Assembly: GCF_001553115.1 (NCBI RefSeq)
Contig: NZ_KQ960172.1
Coordinates: 86,111 to 150,110 of the forward strand
Source of the DNA: Aedoeadaptatus coxii
Lineage (GTDB): Bacteria; Bacillota; Clostridia; Tissierellales; Peptoniphilaceae
Direction of reading: 5' to 3'
DNA: 64,000 nt
The position numbers and the translations under genes are program-made. Under the pieces are notes generated by a model, which was given only the letters and a program-made list of their open reading frames with translations, searched no databases and was not told the origin of the DNA. This document shows, piece after piece, positions 8,621-19,046 of this stretch (position 1 is its first letter; each line of letters starts with the position of its first letter).

Positions 8621-10399
8621 CTAAGCGAAATCCCCCTTCTCCATATCGTGTAGTCGCGTATTTATTTCATTAAGTTCAAGTAATCTTTGATTCAATGTTT
8701 CGAGAGCCTGCCCGTCACTTTCGCCGCTTTTCTCGATCGCCTCAATATTTTTAAGAAGCTGATCCCGACGCGTCTTAAGGCCTTCTTCATAAATGCGATC
8801 GATAAGTTCGTTGACAATCGCCTCGCCTTGTATTAGATCCATACCCTTTGTAAGCGACGAAAAACCCTCAATTAATTCCGGGTACATGTCAAAAAAACGT
8901 TGCTTTCGCTTATCGCCCGTAAGATCTTCTTTATAGAGATCGCCAAGTCGTTGAAAAAGTTCGCCTTCTTCTTCGCTCAAAACATATTTCCACTGTTCTC
9001 TTTTAAGTAAAATGGCATAGAAATCTTCTTCCTCCAGGGCATACTGAAGCAATCTCAGCCACAAACCGCCATGAGGATTCTTATTTTTTTGCTCTTTCTC
9101 TTTTTTCGGCTTCGGCGTAACTTGTTGTGCTTTGATTTGCGCTCGGAACGATTCCGGACGAATGCCGTAAGCTTCCGCGTATTTCGTCGCAAAGACATCC
9201 CGCTCCACGGGACTCTTTATTTTTTCCAATACGACGCTCACCTGATTTAAAAAATCGGAAAGAGACGATGCGTCGTGTAAATTGTATTCTTTTTCGAGCA
9301 TCGTCACTTCGTAATCGGTGGCGGCGAGCCCTTGAGTGATTTTGCTTTCAAAGGCGATTTTCCCGTAGGTTCTAATGTAATCGTCGGGATCGTGGCCACC
9401 ATCTAAAACGACGATGCGCGGCCGCATATCTTCCGCCATTAAAATATCGATGGCACGCATGGTGGCTCGTTGCCCTGCGCTGTCGCCGTCGTAGCAAATA
9501 TAAACCTGCTTGCCGTAGCGCTTCATCATATGGGCCTGTTCCTGTGTAAGAGAGGTGCCGAGGCTTGCCACGGCGTATCCTATGCCCTGAGCGTGGAGGG
9601 AAATAACATCCATATAGCCTTCTACCAGTAAAATCCGCTCCCGATTACTTACTTTCATCAGGCGATTTAGGCCGTAAAGCTCTCTGCTTTTTTTGTAGAG
9701 AGGCGTATCGGAGGAATTTAAATACTTAGGCAAGGAATCGTCCAACACCCTTCCTCCAAAGCCGACGACCCGCGATTTCGTGTCGATAATGGGAAAAATT
9801 ATGCGATTGCGAAAGCGATCGTAATAATGATTGCGCTTTTCGTTGTAGGACACGAGATTAGCCTCGACCATTTCCTCTTCCGAATAACCCTTATTCGACA
9901 AATGCTTTAAAATCTGGTCGCCTCCGGCCGGTGCGAAACCTAAACCGAAAGCGAGGATCATGTCTCTACCGATGCCGCGATTTTCCAAATAACGCAAGGC
10001 GTAGGGATTGCGGCTGAGGATGCCCATGTAATACAGCGCCGCCTCCCTATTCATGGCGGCAATACGCTCACGCTTTTTCGTCACTTCGTCATTTCGGTAA
10101 GCCGGCTTTAAATCGATATTCAGCTCTCCGGCCAAACGCTCCACAGCCTCTATAAAGCCCAGGCCTTCTTTTTCCATGAGGAATTTAATGACATCGCCAC
10201 CGACGCCACAGCCGAAGCAATGGTAATAACCTTTTTCCGGTTGCACAGAAAAAGAGGGCGTCTTTTCTCCATGAAAAGGACACAGCCCCATATAGCTTCG
10301 TCCTTTTTTTTGAAGTTTTGTATAACGCCCTATGACCTCGACGATATCCGATTCGCTTTTTACTCGCTCGATAATCTCGTCGTCGATGATCGATGCCAT
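8621..10399 (-). CDS. dnaG: DNA primase
   Basis: A protein of 592 residues. The N-terminal CHC2 zinc finger has ligands C40, H43, C61 and C64. The RNA polymerase core follows, with the TOPRIM motifs LLVEGYMDVISL and YDGDSAGQRA near residues 260-310. The C-terminal third is the helicase-interaction domain. It makes RNA primers for lagging-strand synthesis. The ATG at 10399 has a GGTGAGG site. It lies between dgt and rpoD, all on one strand. Confidence 0.97.
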   Translation of the reverse strand: MASIIDDEIIERVKSESDIVEVIGRYTKLQKKGRSYMGLCPFHGEKTPSFSVQPEKGYYHCFGCGVGGDVIKFLMEKEGLGFIEAVERLAGELNIDLKPAYRNDEVTKKRERIAAMNREAALYYMGILSRNPYALRYLENRGIGRDMILAFGLGFAPAGGDQILKHLSNKGYSEEEMVEANLVSYNEKRNHYYDRFRNRIIFPIIDTKSRVVGFGGRVLDDSLPKYLNSSDTPLYKKSRELYGLNRLMKVSNRERILLVEGYMDVISLHAQGIGYAVASLGTSLTQEQAHMMKRYGKQVYICYDGDSAGQRATMRAIDILMAEDMRPRIVVLDGGHDPDDYIRTYGKIAFESKITQGLAATDYEVTMLEKEYNLHDASSLSDFLNQVSVVLEKIKSPVERDVFATKYAEAYGIRPESFRAQIKAQQVTPKPKKEKEQKNKNPHGGLWLRLLQYALEEEDFYAILLKREQWKYVLSEEEGELFQRLGDLYKEDLTGDKRKQRFFDMYPELIEGFSSLTKGMDLIQGEAIVNELIDRIYEEGLKTRRDQLLKNIEAIEKSGESDGQALETLNQRLLELNEINTRLHDMEKGDFA

Positions 10400-10414
10400 G
10401 TCCTCACCCCACTT

Positions 10415-11440
10415 TTAAAGCGTATGCCAATCTTTTGGTACAAACAATTCTTTCCAAAGATTTATCGCGAAGCGATCGGTCATGCCGGCGATGTAATCTG
10501 TTACCGTATCCTCGTCGCTTACACCGTGTTTTTCCGCAAATAAGAGATGCTCTTTGGGAATGGCGTCGCGGTGTTCCATAAAGTAGAAATAAAGATCCTT
10601 TATGAGCCGCTCCACTTTTCCGTCTTCGCTCTTCACCTTTTTGTTGAAATAGACATTTTGGAACATAAACTGCCGCAGCGAAATCATCGCGCTGTAAATA
10701 TCCTCGTCCATTCCCACGACGTCATCGTCAATTCCATAATCGATAATGCTCTTTACAAGGGTGGTTATTCTTTCGGAATGGGTCGTTCCGAGAACCTCTG
10801 CCACATCCTTTGGTATATCCTCTAGTTTCAGGACGCCGGCGCGTATGGAATCGTCGATATCGTGATTTAAATATGCGATGCGATCGGCGAATTTAATAAT
10901 CTGCCCTTCCAGAGTGTGAGCGGGATTGGCGCTCTGCTCCTTAGAGTGGTGTAAAATACCGTCGCGCACTTCCCACGTTAAATTGAGACCTTCTCGCCCG
11001 GGTTTAGATTCCAAAAGATCTACGATGCGCAAACTTTGTTTAGCGTGATCGAATCCTTTCGAATTCAGTTGCTCCAATACCGCTTCTCCGGAATGACCGA
11101 AAGGCGTATGGCCCAAATCGTGTCCGAGCGCAATGGCCTCAACCAGGTCTTCATTTAAGCGTAAGCCTCTCGCCATCGTTCGCGCAATTTGCGCCACTTC
11201 CAACGTATGGGTCAAGCGGGTGCGGTAGTGATCCCCTTCTGGTGCAATAAACACGTGGGTTTTGTGTTTTAAGCGGCGAAAAGCCTTGGAGTGAATAATG
11301 CGATCCCGATCGCGCTGATAACATGTTCTGAATTCGCAAGGCGCTTCATCTTGCAAACGTCCTTTTGAATCTGCCGCATGGGCCGCCTTTTCGGAAAGAA
11401 TTGCGTTTTCGACCTGTTCCCAGTGCTCCCTTAAAAGCAT
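10415..11440 (-). CDS. dgt: Deoxyguanosinetriphosphate triphosphohydrolase-like HD protein
   Basis: A protein of 341 residues of the dGTPase family, which splits dNTPs to nucleoside and triphosphate. HD-domain metal ligands are seen in RLTHTLEVAQIAR and in ALGHDLGHTPFGHSGE (about residues 80-125), with a later ADRIAYLNHDIDD segment. FRTCYQRDRDRIIHSKAFRRL at the N-terminus is typical of the family. It sits directly upstream of dnaG (14-base gap), which would link dNTP control to replication. Substrate preference cannot be read from the sequence. Confidence 0.92.
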   Translation of the reverse strand: MLLREHWEQVENAILSEKAAHAADSKGRLQDEAPCEFRTCYQRDRDRIIHSKAFRRLKHKTHVFIAPEGDHYRTRLTHTLEVAQIARTMARGLRLNEDLVEAIALGHDLGHTPFGHSGEAVLEQLNSKGFDHAKQSLRIVDLLESKPGREGLNLTWEVRDGILHHSKEQSANPAHTLEGQIIKFADRIAYLNHDIDDSIRAGVLKLEDIPKDVAEVLGTTHSERITTLVKSIIDYGIDDDVVGMDEDIYSAMISLRQFMFQNVYFNKKVKSEDGKVERLIKDLYFYFMEHRDAIPKEHLLFAEKHGVSDEDTVTDYIAGMTDRFAINLWKELFVPKDWHTL

Positions 11441-11448
11441 ACGATCAC

Positions 11449-12282
11449 CTAAAATCTTTCCATCATGTAGTCGTTAATGATTTCCGCCGTCTCCTCAATG
11501 GCCTTGTTGGATACGTCGATAATGGTGCAGCCGATATCGCGCATAATACGCACGGAATAGTCCACTTCCTCTTCGATGCGATCTACATTGGCGTATTTTG
11601 CAGAGGAATTAAGCCCGAGGGCGCGGAGGCGTTCTTCGCGAATGGTGTAGAGTTTTTCGGAATTCGCCACGAGACCGAAGAGGCGTCGATTATCTTTTTT
11701 ATAAACCTCTTTCGGCACCGGCACTTCCGGTACCAAGGGCACATTGGCGACCTTATAAAGCTTGTTGGCGAGATACATGGAAAGGGGCGTCTTCGATGTA
11801 CGGCTTACGCCTACGAGGACGATGTCCGCCTTTACAATACCTCTCGGGTCTTTACCGTCGTCATATTGTACGGCAAACTCGATAGCTTCTACTTTTTTAA
11901 AGTAGTTATCGTCCAGGCGGCGAATAAGTCCGGGCTCACGCATAGGTTCGTATCCTAAAATCGATTCCAGCTCATTCATAGGCGGCCCCATGACATCCAC
12001 TGTATGGAGATGAAGCTCTTCTTTTTTCCGCTTAATGTAAGCTCTCGTTTCCGCGTCCACATTGGTGTAGACCACCAATGCTTTTTTGTGTTGTGCCGCT
12101 TCTTCCAATAAAGGCTTAATTTGATCCACCGTGTTGGTATAGGGGAATCGCTTAATCATAAATTCCGTCGTATCAAACTGTTTTACCGACGCCTTGGCAA
12201 TGAGTTCGCCCGTCTCGCCGATACTGTCGCTAATGACGTAAACCATTAAAACATTGTCTTGGTCCGGCTGATTACTGTACAT
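11449..12282 (-). CDS. ppsR: Pyruvate, phosphate dikinase regulatory protein (bifunctional kinase/pyrophosphorylase)
   Basis: A protein of 277 residues of the DUF299 family. The N-terminal VYVISDSIGETGELIAKA and the P-loop-like VGVSRTSKTPLSMYLAN near residue 155 are diagnostic. Members use ADP and phosphate to inactivate and reactivate PPDK or PEP synthase, steering the PEP/pyruvate balance. It overlaps the CcpN-like regulator by 11 bases, the same pair as yqzB-yqfL in Bacillus. No dikinase gene is in the window. Confidence 0.92.
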   Translation of the reverse strand: MYSNQPDQDNVLMVYVISDSIGETGELIAKASVKQFDTTEFMIKRFPYTNTVDQIKPLLEEAAQHKKALVVYTNVDAETRAYIKRKKEELHLHTVDVMGPPMNELESILGYEPMREPGLIRRLDDNYFKKVEAIEFAVQYDDGKDPRGIVKADIVLVGVSRTSKTPLSMYLANKLYKVANVPLVPEVPVPKEVYKKDNRRLFGLVANSEKLYTIREERLRALGLNSSAKYANVDRIEEEVDYSVRIMRDIGCTIIDVSNKAIEETAEIINDYMMERF

Positions 12283-12895
12283 CGTCTCCCCCTAAATCTA
12301 CCATTAAACGGTTAATATTGGTCTTGGTAATGCGCCCTACCACTTTTAAATCTTTCTCTCCGGAAAGCACAGGCAGCGCGTCGATTTCACCTTGCTCGAT
12401 TTTAATGCAGGCCTCATAAATGGAATCTTCGGGCCCGACACTAATAATATTGGGCATGCGGGTCATAATCATGGAAATCGGCGTCTTCTCGAGATCCGCC
12501 GTTCCGATGGCGGAACGCAATAAATCTTTTCGCGAAACACAGCCGACTATTTCCCCGCAACGTGTAATAAAGACCGTGCCGATATTTTCCAAAAAGATCG
12601 TGCAGATCACGTCGTAGACGCTGGCTTTTTCGTCTTGCACGACGGGTACGCTCATAATATCTTCCACTTTAATGGAATCGAGCACATCCCGTATGCGCAC
12701 AAGTTCCGGCTTGCCTTTGTAATAATATCCGACTTTCGGCCGGGCATCTAAATAACCGAGCATGGTCAAAACACTGAGGTCATTTCGAATAGTCCCTCGG
12801 GCAAGTTCCAAACTTCCGGCAATATCGTCGCCGATAATCGGGCCGCGATCTTTTACAATGGCGATAATTTGCTCTTGCCGCTCCGTCAGTTTCAT
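12272..12895 (-). CDS. ccpN: CcpN-family transcriptional repressor (HTH plus two CBS domains)
   Basis: A protein of 207 residues. The first 60 form a winged helix (ITGS-type: LARGTIRNDLSVLTMLGYL). Two CBS motifs follow (DIMSVPVVQDEKASVYDVI and IMTRMPNIISVGPEDSIYEA), which probably sense adenine nucleotides. In Bacillus the homologue represses gluconeogenic genes and its neighbour YqfL modulates it; the same pairing here supports a role in carbon-flux control. Target promoters were not identified in the window. Confidence 0.87.
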   Translation of the reverse strand: MKLTERQEQIIAIVKDRGPIIGDDIAGSLELARGTIRNDLSVLTMLGYLDARPKVGYYYKGKPELVRIRDVLDSIKVEDIMSVPVVQDEKASVYDVICTIFLENIGTVFITRCGEIVGCVSRKDLLRSAIGTADLEKTPISMIMTRMPNIISVGPEDSIYEACIKIEQGEIDALPVLSGEKDLKVVGRITKTNINRLMVDLGGDDVQ

Positions 12896-12902
12896 TTAGC
12901 AC

Positions 12903-14996
12903 CTAACTTTCGACAATTTGCTTCCCGTTAAATTCTCTTTGTACTAAATTATTGATTTTTTGTACGAGTTTCAAGCGATTGATCTTAAGCTCTTCCTCTT
13001 CCGCCATAACCATTACATCGTCGAAATAGTTGTGAATGAGTTCGGTTAAAGTAGCCAATAACTCGAGATAATCGTAATCTTTTCGCTTACCGTAAAGTTC
13101 GTTAAGATCGTCTTCGATGCTGAGAACGCCGCGATATAGGGCAAATTCCGTTTCCGTCATTAAGGATTCGTCGATAGCGCCTTCGAGGGGTTCCGCTTTT
13201 GCCGCCAGGTTTTCTACCCGAGTAACGGCTTCTAGGAAGGATTTGCGATCATCTTCTGTAAAGAATACTTGAAGAGCCTTCGCTTTTTCAAAAATACGTA
13301 AACTGTCTTCTCCGTGAATATCGTTTAGGGCTTCGACGATGTCGTAACGAATACCGTCTTCATCAAGCATGGTGGAAATACGGCCGCGGAAGAAATCCAA
13401 AATTTGTCCGCTAACTTCTTCCACATCGAAGACGAGACCCATAGAATCTACAAATCCAAATAAGGACGCTTCGATACATTCGCTCAAAGGAAGTTCCCAA
13501 CGTTTTTCATTGATCATGCGCAAAATACCGATGGCTTTACGACGAAGGGCAAAGGGGTCTTGACTTCCCGTCGGCACTTGACCGATGGCAAACAAGCCGC
13601 AGATAGTGTCAAATTTATCTGCCAACGAGACGATGGTACCTGTTGTAGTTTCGGGAAGTTCGGCGCCACTTGCGACGGGCATGTACTGCTCTTTAATGGC
13701 TGAGCAGACAATGTCTTCTTCCCCGTCGAGCTTGGCATAAATGCTTCCGATAATCCCTTCAAGTTCCGTAAATTCCTGTACCATGTTGGTGGTAAGATCG
13801 GCTTTGGAAAGATAGCATGCCCTTTGTGCCGATTCGACCGTCTTTTCATTAACGGCTAAAATTTCACCGATGCGCACCACGAGATTGGAGATACGTTTGG
13901 ATTTATCCGCCATGGTACCCAGTTTTTCCTGGAATACGATGCCGTCTAAAGCGGGCACATAGTCTTCCAACGGACGGGAGCGGTCGTTTTCGAAGAAGAA
14001 ACGTGCGTCTTCTAAACGTGCCTCTAACACTTTTTCGTTACCTTCTGCCACGACTTCCTGATAGTCTTCGTTGCCGTTGCGAATGGTAATAAAGTAAGGT
14101 AGAAGATCTCCTTCCGGGCTGTAAACCGGCGTAAAACGCAGATGTTCGCGCATGGGCGTCGTAATAACGACAGCAGGCAGTGCCAGGTATTTTTCCTGAA
14201 CATTACCGAAAATTGCCGTGGGATATTCCACGATGAAAGTAAGCTCTTCCAACAAATCCTCGTCGGATCGAATGTCGCCGCCGTTTGATTTGGCCATGTG
14301 ACGAATTTGGTAGAGAATTTTTTCTTTACGCTTTTCGTGATCTAAGATGACGTAATTCTTTTCGAGAAGTTCTTCGTAATGTGCCACGTGATCGATTTCA
14401 ATAGCACTGCTTCCCAAAAAGCGATGACCTCTGGTCACATTACCCAGTTTAATTCCCTCTAAATCGAAGGGAACGACCTTATCATCGAGCATGGAAACGA
14501 GCCAGCGGATAGGACGGGCAAAGCGAATGTTCTTGCCGCCCCAACGCATGTTTTTCGGGAAAGGAATGTGGCGAATGGCTTCGGGAATAATATCCGCAAG
14601 AATAGCTTCCGCCGATTGACCTTTTTTATGAATGTGGGCGTAGACATAATCATTACCCTTTAATTCGCGAACTTCCAAATCATCTTCCGTTACGCCTTGG
14701 CTCTTCATAAAGCCCAGTAGCGGTTTGTTAACGGAGCCGTCTTCCAGATAGGCGATCTTTTTGGCAGGTCCCTTTACCCATTCTTCTATATCTTCCTGAG
14801 ATTCGGCAATGCCGTAAATCATCAGACTCAAGCGGCGCGGTGTCGCATAAGCTTCGATGTGATCAAAAGCCAATTTGTTTTCATCCAAACGCTTTTCCAC
14901 ATCGTCACGGAAAGCATTTAATGCATTCCGAACGTAGGAAGAAGGTAACTCTTCCACGCCGACTTCGATTAAATAAATTCTTTCCGGATTACTCAT
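12903..14996 (-). CDS. glyS: Glycyl-tRNA synthetase beta subunit
   Basis: A protein of 697 residues. The N-terminal [14 protein letters not shown] and the [20 protein letters not shown] segment are hallmark GlyS sequences. An HD-like central region and a C-terminal DALR anticodon-binding domain follow. Together with GlyQ it forms the alpha2beta2 enzyme that charges tRNA-Gly. The start at 14996 is chosen because GGAGG lies six bases before it; an ATG two codons earlier touches the site. It overlaps glyQ by 8 bases. Confidence 0.96.
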   Translation of the reverse strand: MSNPERIYLIEVGVEELPSSYVRNALNAFRDDVEKRLDENKLAFDHIEAYATPRRLSLMIYGIAESQEDIEEWVKGPAKKIAYLEDGSVNKPLLGFMKSQGVTEDDLEVRELKGNDYVYAHIHKKGQSAEAILADIIPEAIRHIPFPKNMRWGGKNIRFARPIRWLVSMLDDKVVPFDLEGIKLGNVTRGHRFLGSSAIEIDHVAHYEELLEKNYVILDHEKRKEKILYQIRHMAKSNGGDIRSDEDLLEELTFIVEYPTAIFGNVQEKYLALPAVVITTPMREHLRFTPVYSPEGDLLPYFITIRNGNEDYQEVVAEGNEKVLEARLEDARFFFENDRSRPLEDYVPALDGIVFQEKLGTMADKSKRISNLVVRIGEILAVNEKTVESAQRACYLSKADLTTNMVQEFTELEGIIGSIYAKLDGEEDIVCSAIKEQYMPVASGAELPETTTGTIVSLADKFDTICGLFAIGQVPTGSQDPFALRRKAIGILRMINEKRWELPLSECIEASLFGFVDSMGLVFDVEEVSGQILDFFRGRISTMLDEDGIRYDIVEALNDIHGEDSLRIFEKAKALQVFFTEDDRKSFLEAVTRVENLAAKAEPLEGAIDESLMTETEFALYRGVLSIEDDLNELYGKRKDYDYLELLATLTELIHNYFDDVMVMAEEEELKINRLKLVQKINNLVQREFNGKQIVES

Positions 14997-15876
14997 GATC
15001 ATCCTCCGCTTTCTTTAATAGAGGGAAGTCCATAGCCTCTCTCTGTTCGATGTATTTTTGTGCAGCGAGCCTTGCGAGATTACGCACCCTGGAAATATAG
15101 GATGCCCGTTGGGAAACGGAAATGGCGCCTCTGGCATCGAGTACATTAAAGGTGTGGGAACATTTTAAAACATAATCATATCCGGGCAATACGAGATCAA
15201 GCTCGAGTACGCGATTGGCTTCTTTTTCGTAAATATCGAAAAGATTTCTCAGCATATCCATATCGGCTACTTCAAAGCTGTATTTTGAGTGTTCGTATTC
15301 CGCTTTTTTAAAGATATCACCGTATTTAATGTGGCCGTTCCAGTCGATGTCGTAAACCGTATCCACATTTTGAAGGTACATGGCAATACGTTCCAAACCG
15401 TACGTAAGCTCCGCACTTTCCAAATCGCAGTTAATGCCGCCTACTTGTTGGAAATAAGTAAATTGCGTAATCTCCATGCCGTCGAGCCAAACTTCCCAGC
15501 CGAGGCCCCACGCACCGAGGGTGGGAGATTCCCAGTTGTCCTCTACAAAACGAATATCGTGTTTTAAGGGATCGATTCCCAACACTTCTAAACTTTTCAG
15601 ATAAAGCTCTTGAACATTTTCAGGGGACGGTTTCAAGATAACTTGTAACTGGTGATGTTGATAGAGACGGTTCGGGTTGTCGCCGTAGCGGCCGTCCGCC
15701 GGACGTCTCGACGGTTCTACATAGACCGTACGCCAGGGTTCGGGACCCAATGTTCTTAAAAAGGTGTGGGGACTCATAGTACCGGCGCCTTTTTCCGAAT
15801 CGTAGGCTTCTAAAACCGTACATCCCTGTTCATTCCAATAAGTTTGTAATTTCTGCATCATGGCTTGAAAATGCAT
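14989..15876 (-). CDS. glyQ: Glycyl-tRNA synthetase alpha subunit
   Basis: A protein of 295 residues, the usual GlyQ length. Class II signatures include [56 protein letters not shown] and [20 protein letters not shown]. It forms glycyl-adenylate and transfers glycine to tRNA-Gly with GlyS. No T-box leader fits in the 13-base gap to recO, so the pair is probably expressed from the long upstream operon. Confidence 0.97.
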   Translation of the reverse strand: MHFQAMMQKLQTYWNEQGCTVLEAYDSEKGAGTMSPHTFLRTLGPEPWRTVYVEPSRRPADGRYGDNPNRLYQHHQLQVILKPSPENVQELYLKSLEVLGIDPLKHDIRFVEDNWESPTLGAWGLGWEVWLDGMEITQFTYFQQVGGINCDLESAELTYGLERIAMYLQNVDTVYDIDWNGHIKYGDIFKKAEYEHSKYSFEVADMDMLRNLFDIYEKEANRVLELDLVLPGYDYVLKCSHTFNVLDARGAISVSQRASYISRVRNLARLAAQKYIEQREAMDFPLLKKAEDDHE

Positions 15877-15889
15877 AGTTTCCTCCCCC

Positions 15890-16600
15890 CTACATTCTTA
15901 ATTGTAGAGATTGAATCTTGTCTAAATCCAAATTGACTTTCAAATAATTCGTAAGCAGCCGATAGGTCTTTTCCACCGTCTGCTTGTCCGTCGTGGCCAA
16001 ATTTATCTTATCTAATGAAGTATATAGCAAATGACGAAATGTGTAAATATCCGCAGGATCGACGGCGACGCCGCCGGTGGAATTTTCCCCCTCGACGATT
16101 CCCCGATCCGATGAAAAATACGCTTCTACTTCATCTGTGGAAGGAATAAGGGGCCGGTAGCCCATAAACGAAACGTATTTAATGACGAAACCTAAAAATA
16201 TGGGAAGGGGTTCTTTTCCGGAACTTAACTCATGAAGGGCTTTTCGCAGCAGAGAAAAAATTCTCGCCGTTCCTTCCCCCTCCATACTGCTTCTGTCGAC
16301 AATTTCCACAATGGCCGATGCGTAAATTAATCGGTCATAAGAGGCTCTCAACCCTAAATTGGCCTGTAAAATTTTGCCGCTGTTGAGATAGTAAATTGAT
16401 CGGCCGCGACTTAATCGGTAAAGGCCGAAAGTAAACACTTCGCTTAAAGGCAAAAAACGCGAGCGTCTCGATTTGGCGCCTTTTACGATCACCGACACTT
16501 TTCCCTTTCGCTCGGTATAGAGCCTTAGGATACGATCACTTTCACCGTAAACCGTCTCGCTTAAGACGATGCCCTGGCACTCAATCCGTTCGGTAACCAA
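15890..16600 (-). CDS. recO: DNA repair protein RecO
   Basis: A protein of 236 residues that loads RecA at single-strand gaps. The N-terminal OB fold ([20 protein letters not shown], then [17 protein letters not shown]) is clear and the C-terminal helical domain follows. The four-cysteine zinc finger found in many Firmicutes RecO proteins is missing: the stretch after GYRPLIP has no cysteine at all. The start is a TTG at 16600 with an AAGGTGA site, and the gene overlaps era by 20 bases. Confidence 0.9.
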   Translation of the reverse strand: MVTERIECQGIVLSETVYGESDRILRLYTERKGKVSVIVKGAKSRRSRFLPLSEVFTFGLYRLSRGRSIYYLNSGKILQANLGLRASYDRLIYASAIVEIVDRSSMEGEGTARIFSLLRKALHELSSGKEPLPIFLGFVIKYVSFMGYRPLIPSTDEVEAYFSSDRGIVEGENSTGGVAVDPADIYTFRHLLYTSLDKINLATTDKQTVEKTYRLLTNYLKVNLDLDKIQSLQLRM

Positions 16601-17477
16601 AGGCTTTCACCTTTTCAGCTTTTTCGCGCCAGTTTTTGCTGACCTTTACCCAAAGCTGCAGATTGACCGGGCTGTCGAGAAACGCTTCGATTTCCTTGCG
16701 AGCTTCCATGCCGATACGTTTCAACATTTGTCCGCCCTTGCCGATAATAATCCCTTTATGAGAATCCCGTTCCACATAGATCGTCGCTTGAAGATCCAAC
16801 ATGTCCTTATCGTCATAGGGGCGCATGCGGTCAATGGAAACGGCGACGCCGTGAGGTACTTCTTCGTGTAAATTGAAAAGAGCTTTTTCCCGAATGATTT
16901 CCGAGACGATAAATTTTTCCGGCTGATCAGTAATCATATCTTCCGGATAGTATTGAGGCCCTTCCTTTAAATAGTCGAAAATCGTGTCGATCAGGTGTTC
17001 GATATTTTCATCTTTCAATGCGGAAACGGGAACGATATCTTTAAAAATACCCATTTCCGAGAAACGAGCGATAATGGGAAGTACCTCATCTCTCGGCGCC
17101 GTATCCACTTTGTTGATGACGAGAATGGCGGGCACGTCTTTTGCCAGCTTTTCCATGGCTTCTAAGATCATTTTGTCCTTAGCGCCCAGGTAATCGCTCA
17201 TGTCCACCACCATGACCACTACATCCACCCCTTCCAAGGAGGATTCGCTGGTCTTCAACATGTAATCGCCCAATTTATTGCGAGGCGATTGAATACCCGG
17301 CGTATCGAGAAAGACAATTTGCCCGCGATCGTCGGAATAGATCATGGTAATTTTATTGCGCGTGGTTTGCGCTTTATTCGATGTTATGGAAATTTTTTCT
17401 TTTAAAATGCGGTTCAGCAATGTGCTCTTCCCCACATTGGGGCGTCCCACTACGCTGACAAAACCCGATTTATACAT
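16581..17477 (-). CDS. era: GTPase Era, 16S rRNA maturation factor
   Basis: A protein of 298 residues. The GTPase motifs are GRPNVGKST (G1), DTPG (G3) and NKVD (G4). The C-terminal KH domain contains GIIIGKGGQMLKRIG. Era binds the 3' end of 16S rRNA and helps assemble the 30S subunit. The ATG has an AAGGAG site. Its place between cdd and recO is conserved in Firmicutes. Confidence 0.96.
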   Translation of the reverse strand: MYKSGFVSVVGRPNVGKSTLLNRILKEKISITSNKAQTTRNKITMIYSDDRGQIVFLDTPGIQSPRNKLGDYMLKTSESSLEGVDVVVMVVDMSDYLGAKDKMILEAMEKLAKDVPAILVINKVDTAPRDEVLPIIARFSEMGIFKDIVPVSALKDENIEHLIDTIFDYLKEGPQYYPEDMITDQPEKFIVSEIIREKALFNLHEEVPHGVAVSIDRMRPYDDKDMLDLQATIYVERDSHKGIIIGKGGQMLKRIGMEARKEIEAFLDSPVNLQLWVKVSKNWREKAEKVKAFGYRTD

Positions 17478-17478
17478 G

Positions 17479-17886
17479 TTATTCTCCTTTTAAACTTTCC
17501 GGCCCGAAACTGTGGGGCAACAGATCGTCGAGACGATAGACGGCGTATTCTTCCGTATTCCGCGCCACGATAATCTCGGCGTCTTTTCCGAATTCGCGAA
17601 TGACTTGGCGACACACGCCGCAGGGATAGCCCATATCCTCTCCCGCGACGATGGCGATTTTTTTGATGCACTTCGCCCCTTCACTCACGGCTTTAAAAAT
17701 GGCCACGCGTTCGGCGCAAATCGTCGGTGAAAAGGCGGCGTTTTCAATATTGCAGCCTTCATATATTTCCCCGTCGTCTGCTATTAATGCGGCGCCCACC
17801 GGATAATGGGAATAGGGTACATAGGCTCTTTTTTGCGCTGCCATGGCGCGCTCGATCAACTCTTTCGTTTCTATTTCTCGATTCAT
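17479..17886 (-). CDS. cdd: Cytidine deaminase
   Basis: A protein of 135 residues from the start at 17886 that deaminates cytidine and deoxycytidine to the uridine forms. The catalytic motif is TICAERVAIF and the second zinc-ligand motif is PCGVCRQ, with YSHYPVGAAL near the N-terminus. The start at 17886 is preferred over 17904 because GGATGG lies six bases before it and the resulting N-terminus fits the family. It follows the dgkA-PAP2 gene almost without a gap. Confidence 0.93.
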   Translation of the reverse strand: MNREIETKELIERAMAAQKRAYVPYSHYPVGAALIADDGEIYEGCNIENAAFSPTICAERVAIFKAVSEGAKCIKKIAIVAGEDMGYPCGVCRQVIREFGKDAEIIVARNTEEYAVYRLDDLLPHSFGPESLKGE

Positions 17887-17887
17887 A

Positions 17888-18595
17888 TCAACCCATCCAA
17901 ACAAAAATAATGACGGCGATGGCGATTCCTAAAATGGCTCCCGCTACCGTCTCCATCGGCTTATGTATTTCCCCTTCAATGCGGCTTTCCGCCACTAAAA
18001 AGGCAAGGCCGAACGCCAACGCGGCGATAAAACCGTTCATGGATATAAAGGCAATGGAAGCCGCAATGCAAAATGCCAAAGCGGAATGGCCGCTGACGGC
18101 GCCGCCCTGAAAGTAACTTCCCCCGTTTTTTCGATGATACAGAAGCTTAAACCCTACGGTTAAAATCAACACGATGACGATGGCTACAAAGGTTAAGTGA
18201 GGCCCGGAATTTTTAATTCTTACGAGAACCACATCGGAAAAACTCATAATGCGATCGAAGAATAAAAGATAGCCCGTCACGGCGGCGTTAATCCCCGCAA
18301 GAAGCACGGCGCCGGCGCTAATGTCTTTAACGAGCTTGGCGATGGGATGGTATTCCTGAGTGACCATGTCCACCACTCGCTCGATGGCCGTGTTAAATAA
18401 CTCCGACACGATGACAAAGGTGACGGCAAATATCAAGGATATAAATTCGATGCGTGATAAGTTGAAAAACAGACTGAAGGCAATGACGCCGAGAGCCGCC
18501 AAATAATGAAACTTCATGTTTCGTTCCGTATGAATGGAACTGATAATGCCTTGAACCGCATAGTTAAATGATTTTATAAAATTACCGCGCTTCAT
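17888..18595 (-). CDS. DgkA-type lipid kinase fused to a PAP2-like phosphatase domain
   Basis: A protein of 235 residues, all membrane. The N-terminal half is a DgkA-family kinase (SFNYAVQGI, RNMKFHYLAALG, and the ELFNTAIERVVD motif) that in Gram-positives phosphorylates undecaprenol. The C-terminal half carries PAP2 motifs (AVSGHSALAF, and SRIEGEIHKPMETVAGA with Glu in place of the usual final Asp). The fusion suggests one protein that both makes and cleaves lipid phosphate in undecaprenyl recycling; the activity of each half is inference. The start at 18595 has an AAAGGGAAG site, 21 codons inside the longest frame. It overlaps ybeY by 14 bases. Confidence 0.88.
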   Translation of the reverse strand: MKRGNFIKSFNYAVQGIISSIHTERNMKFHYLAALGVIAFSLFFNLSRIEFISLIFAVTFVIVSELFNTAIERVVDMVTQEYHPIAKLVKDISAGAVLLAGINAAVTGYLLFFDRIMSFSDVVLVRIKNSGPHLTFVAIVIVLILTVGFKLLYHRKNGGSYFQGGAVSGHSALAFCIAASIAFISMNGFIAALAFGLAFLVAESRIEGEIHKPMETVAGAILGIAIAVIIFVWMG

Positions 18596-19046
18596 AGTCT
18601 TCCCTTTCAAATGCGGCAAGAAGTTCTTCTTCCCTTTCCCGCATGATTCGCTTTTCATCCTCTTCCATGTGATCGTAGCCTACGAGGTGGAGCAAGCTGT
18701 GTACCGTAAGATAGGTAAGCTCCCTACGGTAAGAATGGCCGAATTCCTCCGCCTGCTCCTTCACCTTTTCAGTATTTATGATCACGTCTCCGAGATTGCG
18801 ATAGTCATCAAATGCCATGTCCATAGGGAAGCTGAGCACATCGGTGACCCGATCCACCCCTCGATAATCGCGATTAAGTGCTCGAATTTCCTCGCCGTCT
18901 ACGAAGCTGACGGAAACTTCCACTTTGTCCTCGTCGCAAATTTTATCCGCTACAAAAGCGATCAGACGTTGAATGAGGTTCCGATCTTCCTCTGCAAGGG
19001 CGAGAGCCTTTTGACGATCGTCGATTAAAAGATCAAGATGACGCAT
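18582..19046 (-). CDS. ybeY: Endoribonuclease/rRNA maturation factor YbeY
   Basis: A protein of 154 residues from the start at 19046, with a GGTGAGG site; the longest frame begins 16 codons earlier but is rich in Arg/Lys and unlike the family. The zinc site HSLLHLVGYDH is intact, preceded by REIRALNRDYRG-like and TDVLSFPMD motifs. YbeY acts in 16S rRNA 3' maturation and ribosome quality control. It overlaps phoH by 14 bases. The c-di-AMP phosphodiesterase gene pgpH that lies between these two genes in Bacillus is absent. Confidence 0.94.
   Translation of the reverse strand: MRHLDLLIDDRQKALALAEEDRNLIQRLIAFVADKICDEDKVEVSVSFVDGEEIRALNRDYRGVDRVTDVLSFPMDMAFDDYRNLGDVIINTEKVKEQAEEFGHSYRRELTYLTVHSLLHLVGYDHMEEDEKRIMREREEELLAAFEREDYEAR

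Noticed and set aside
11365-11958. Plus-strand ORF of 197 codons
   Set aside because: Antisense to dgt and ppsR, both of which are clear conserved genes.
15877-15889. Glycine T-box before glyQ
   Set aside because: The gap between recO and glyQ is only 13 bases and cannot hold a T-box.
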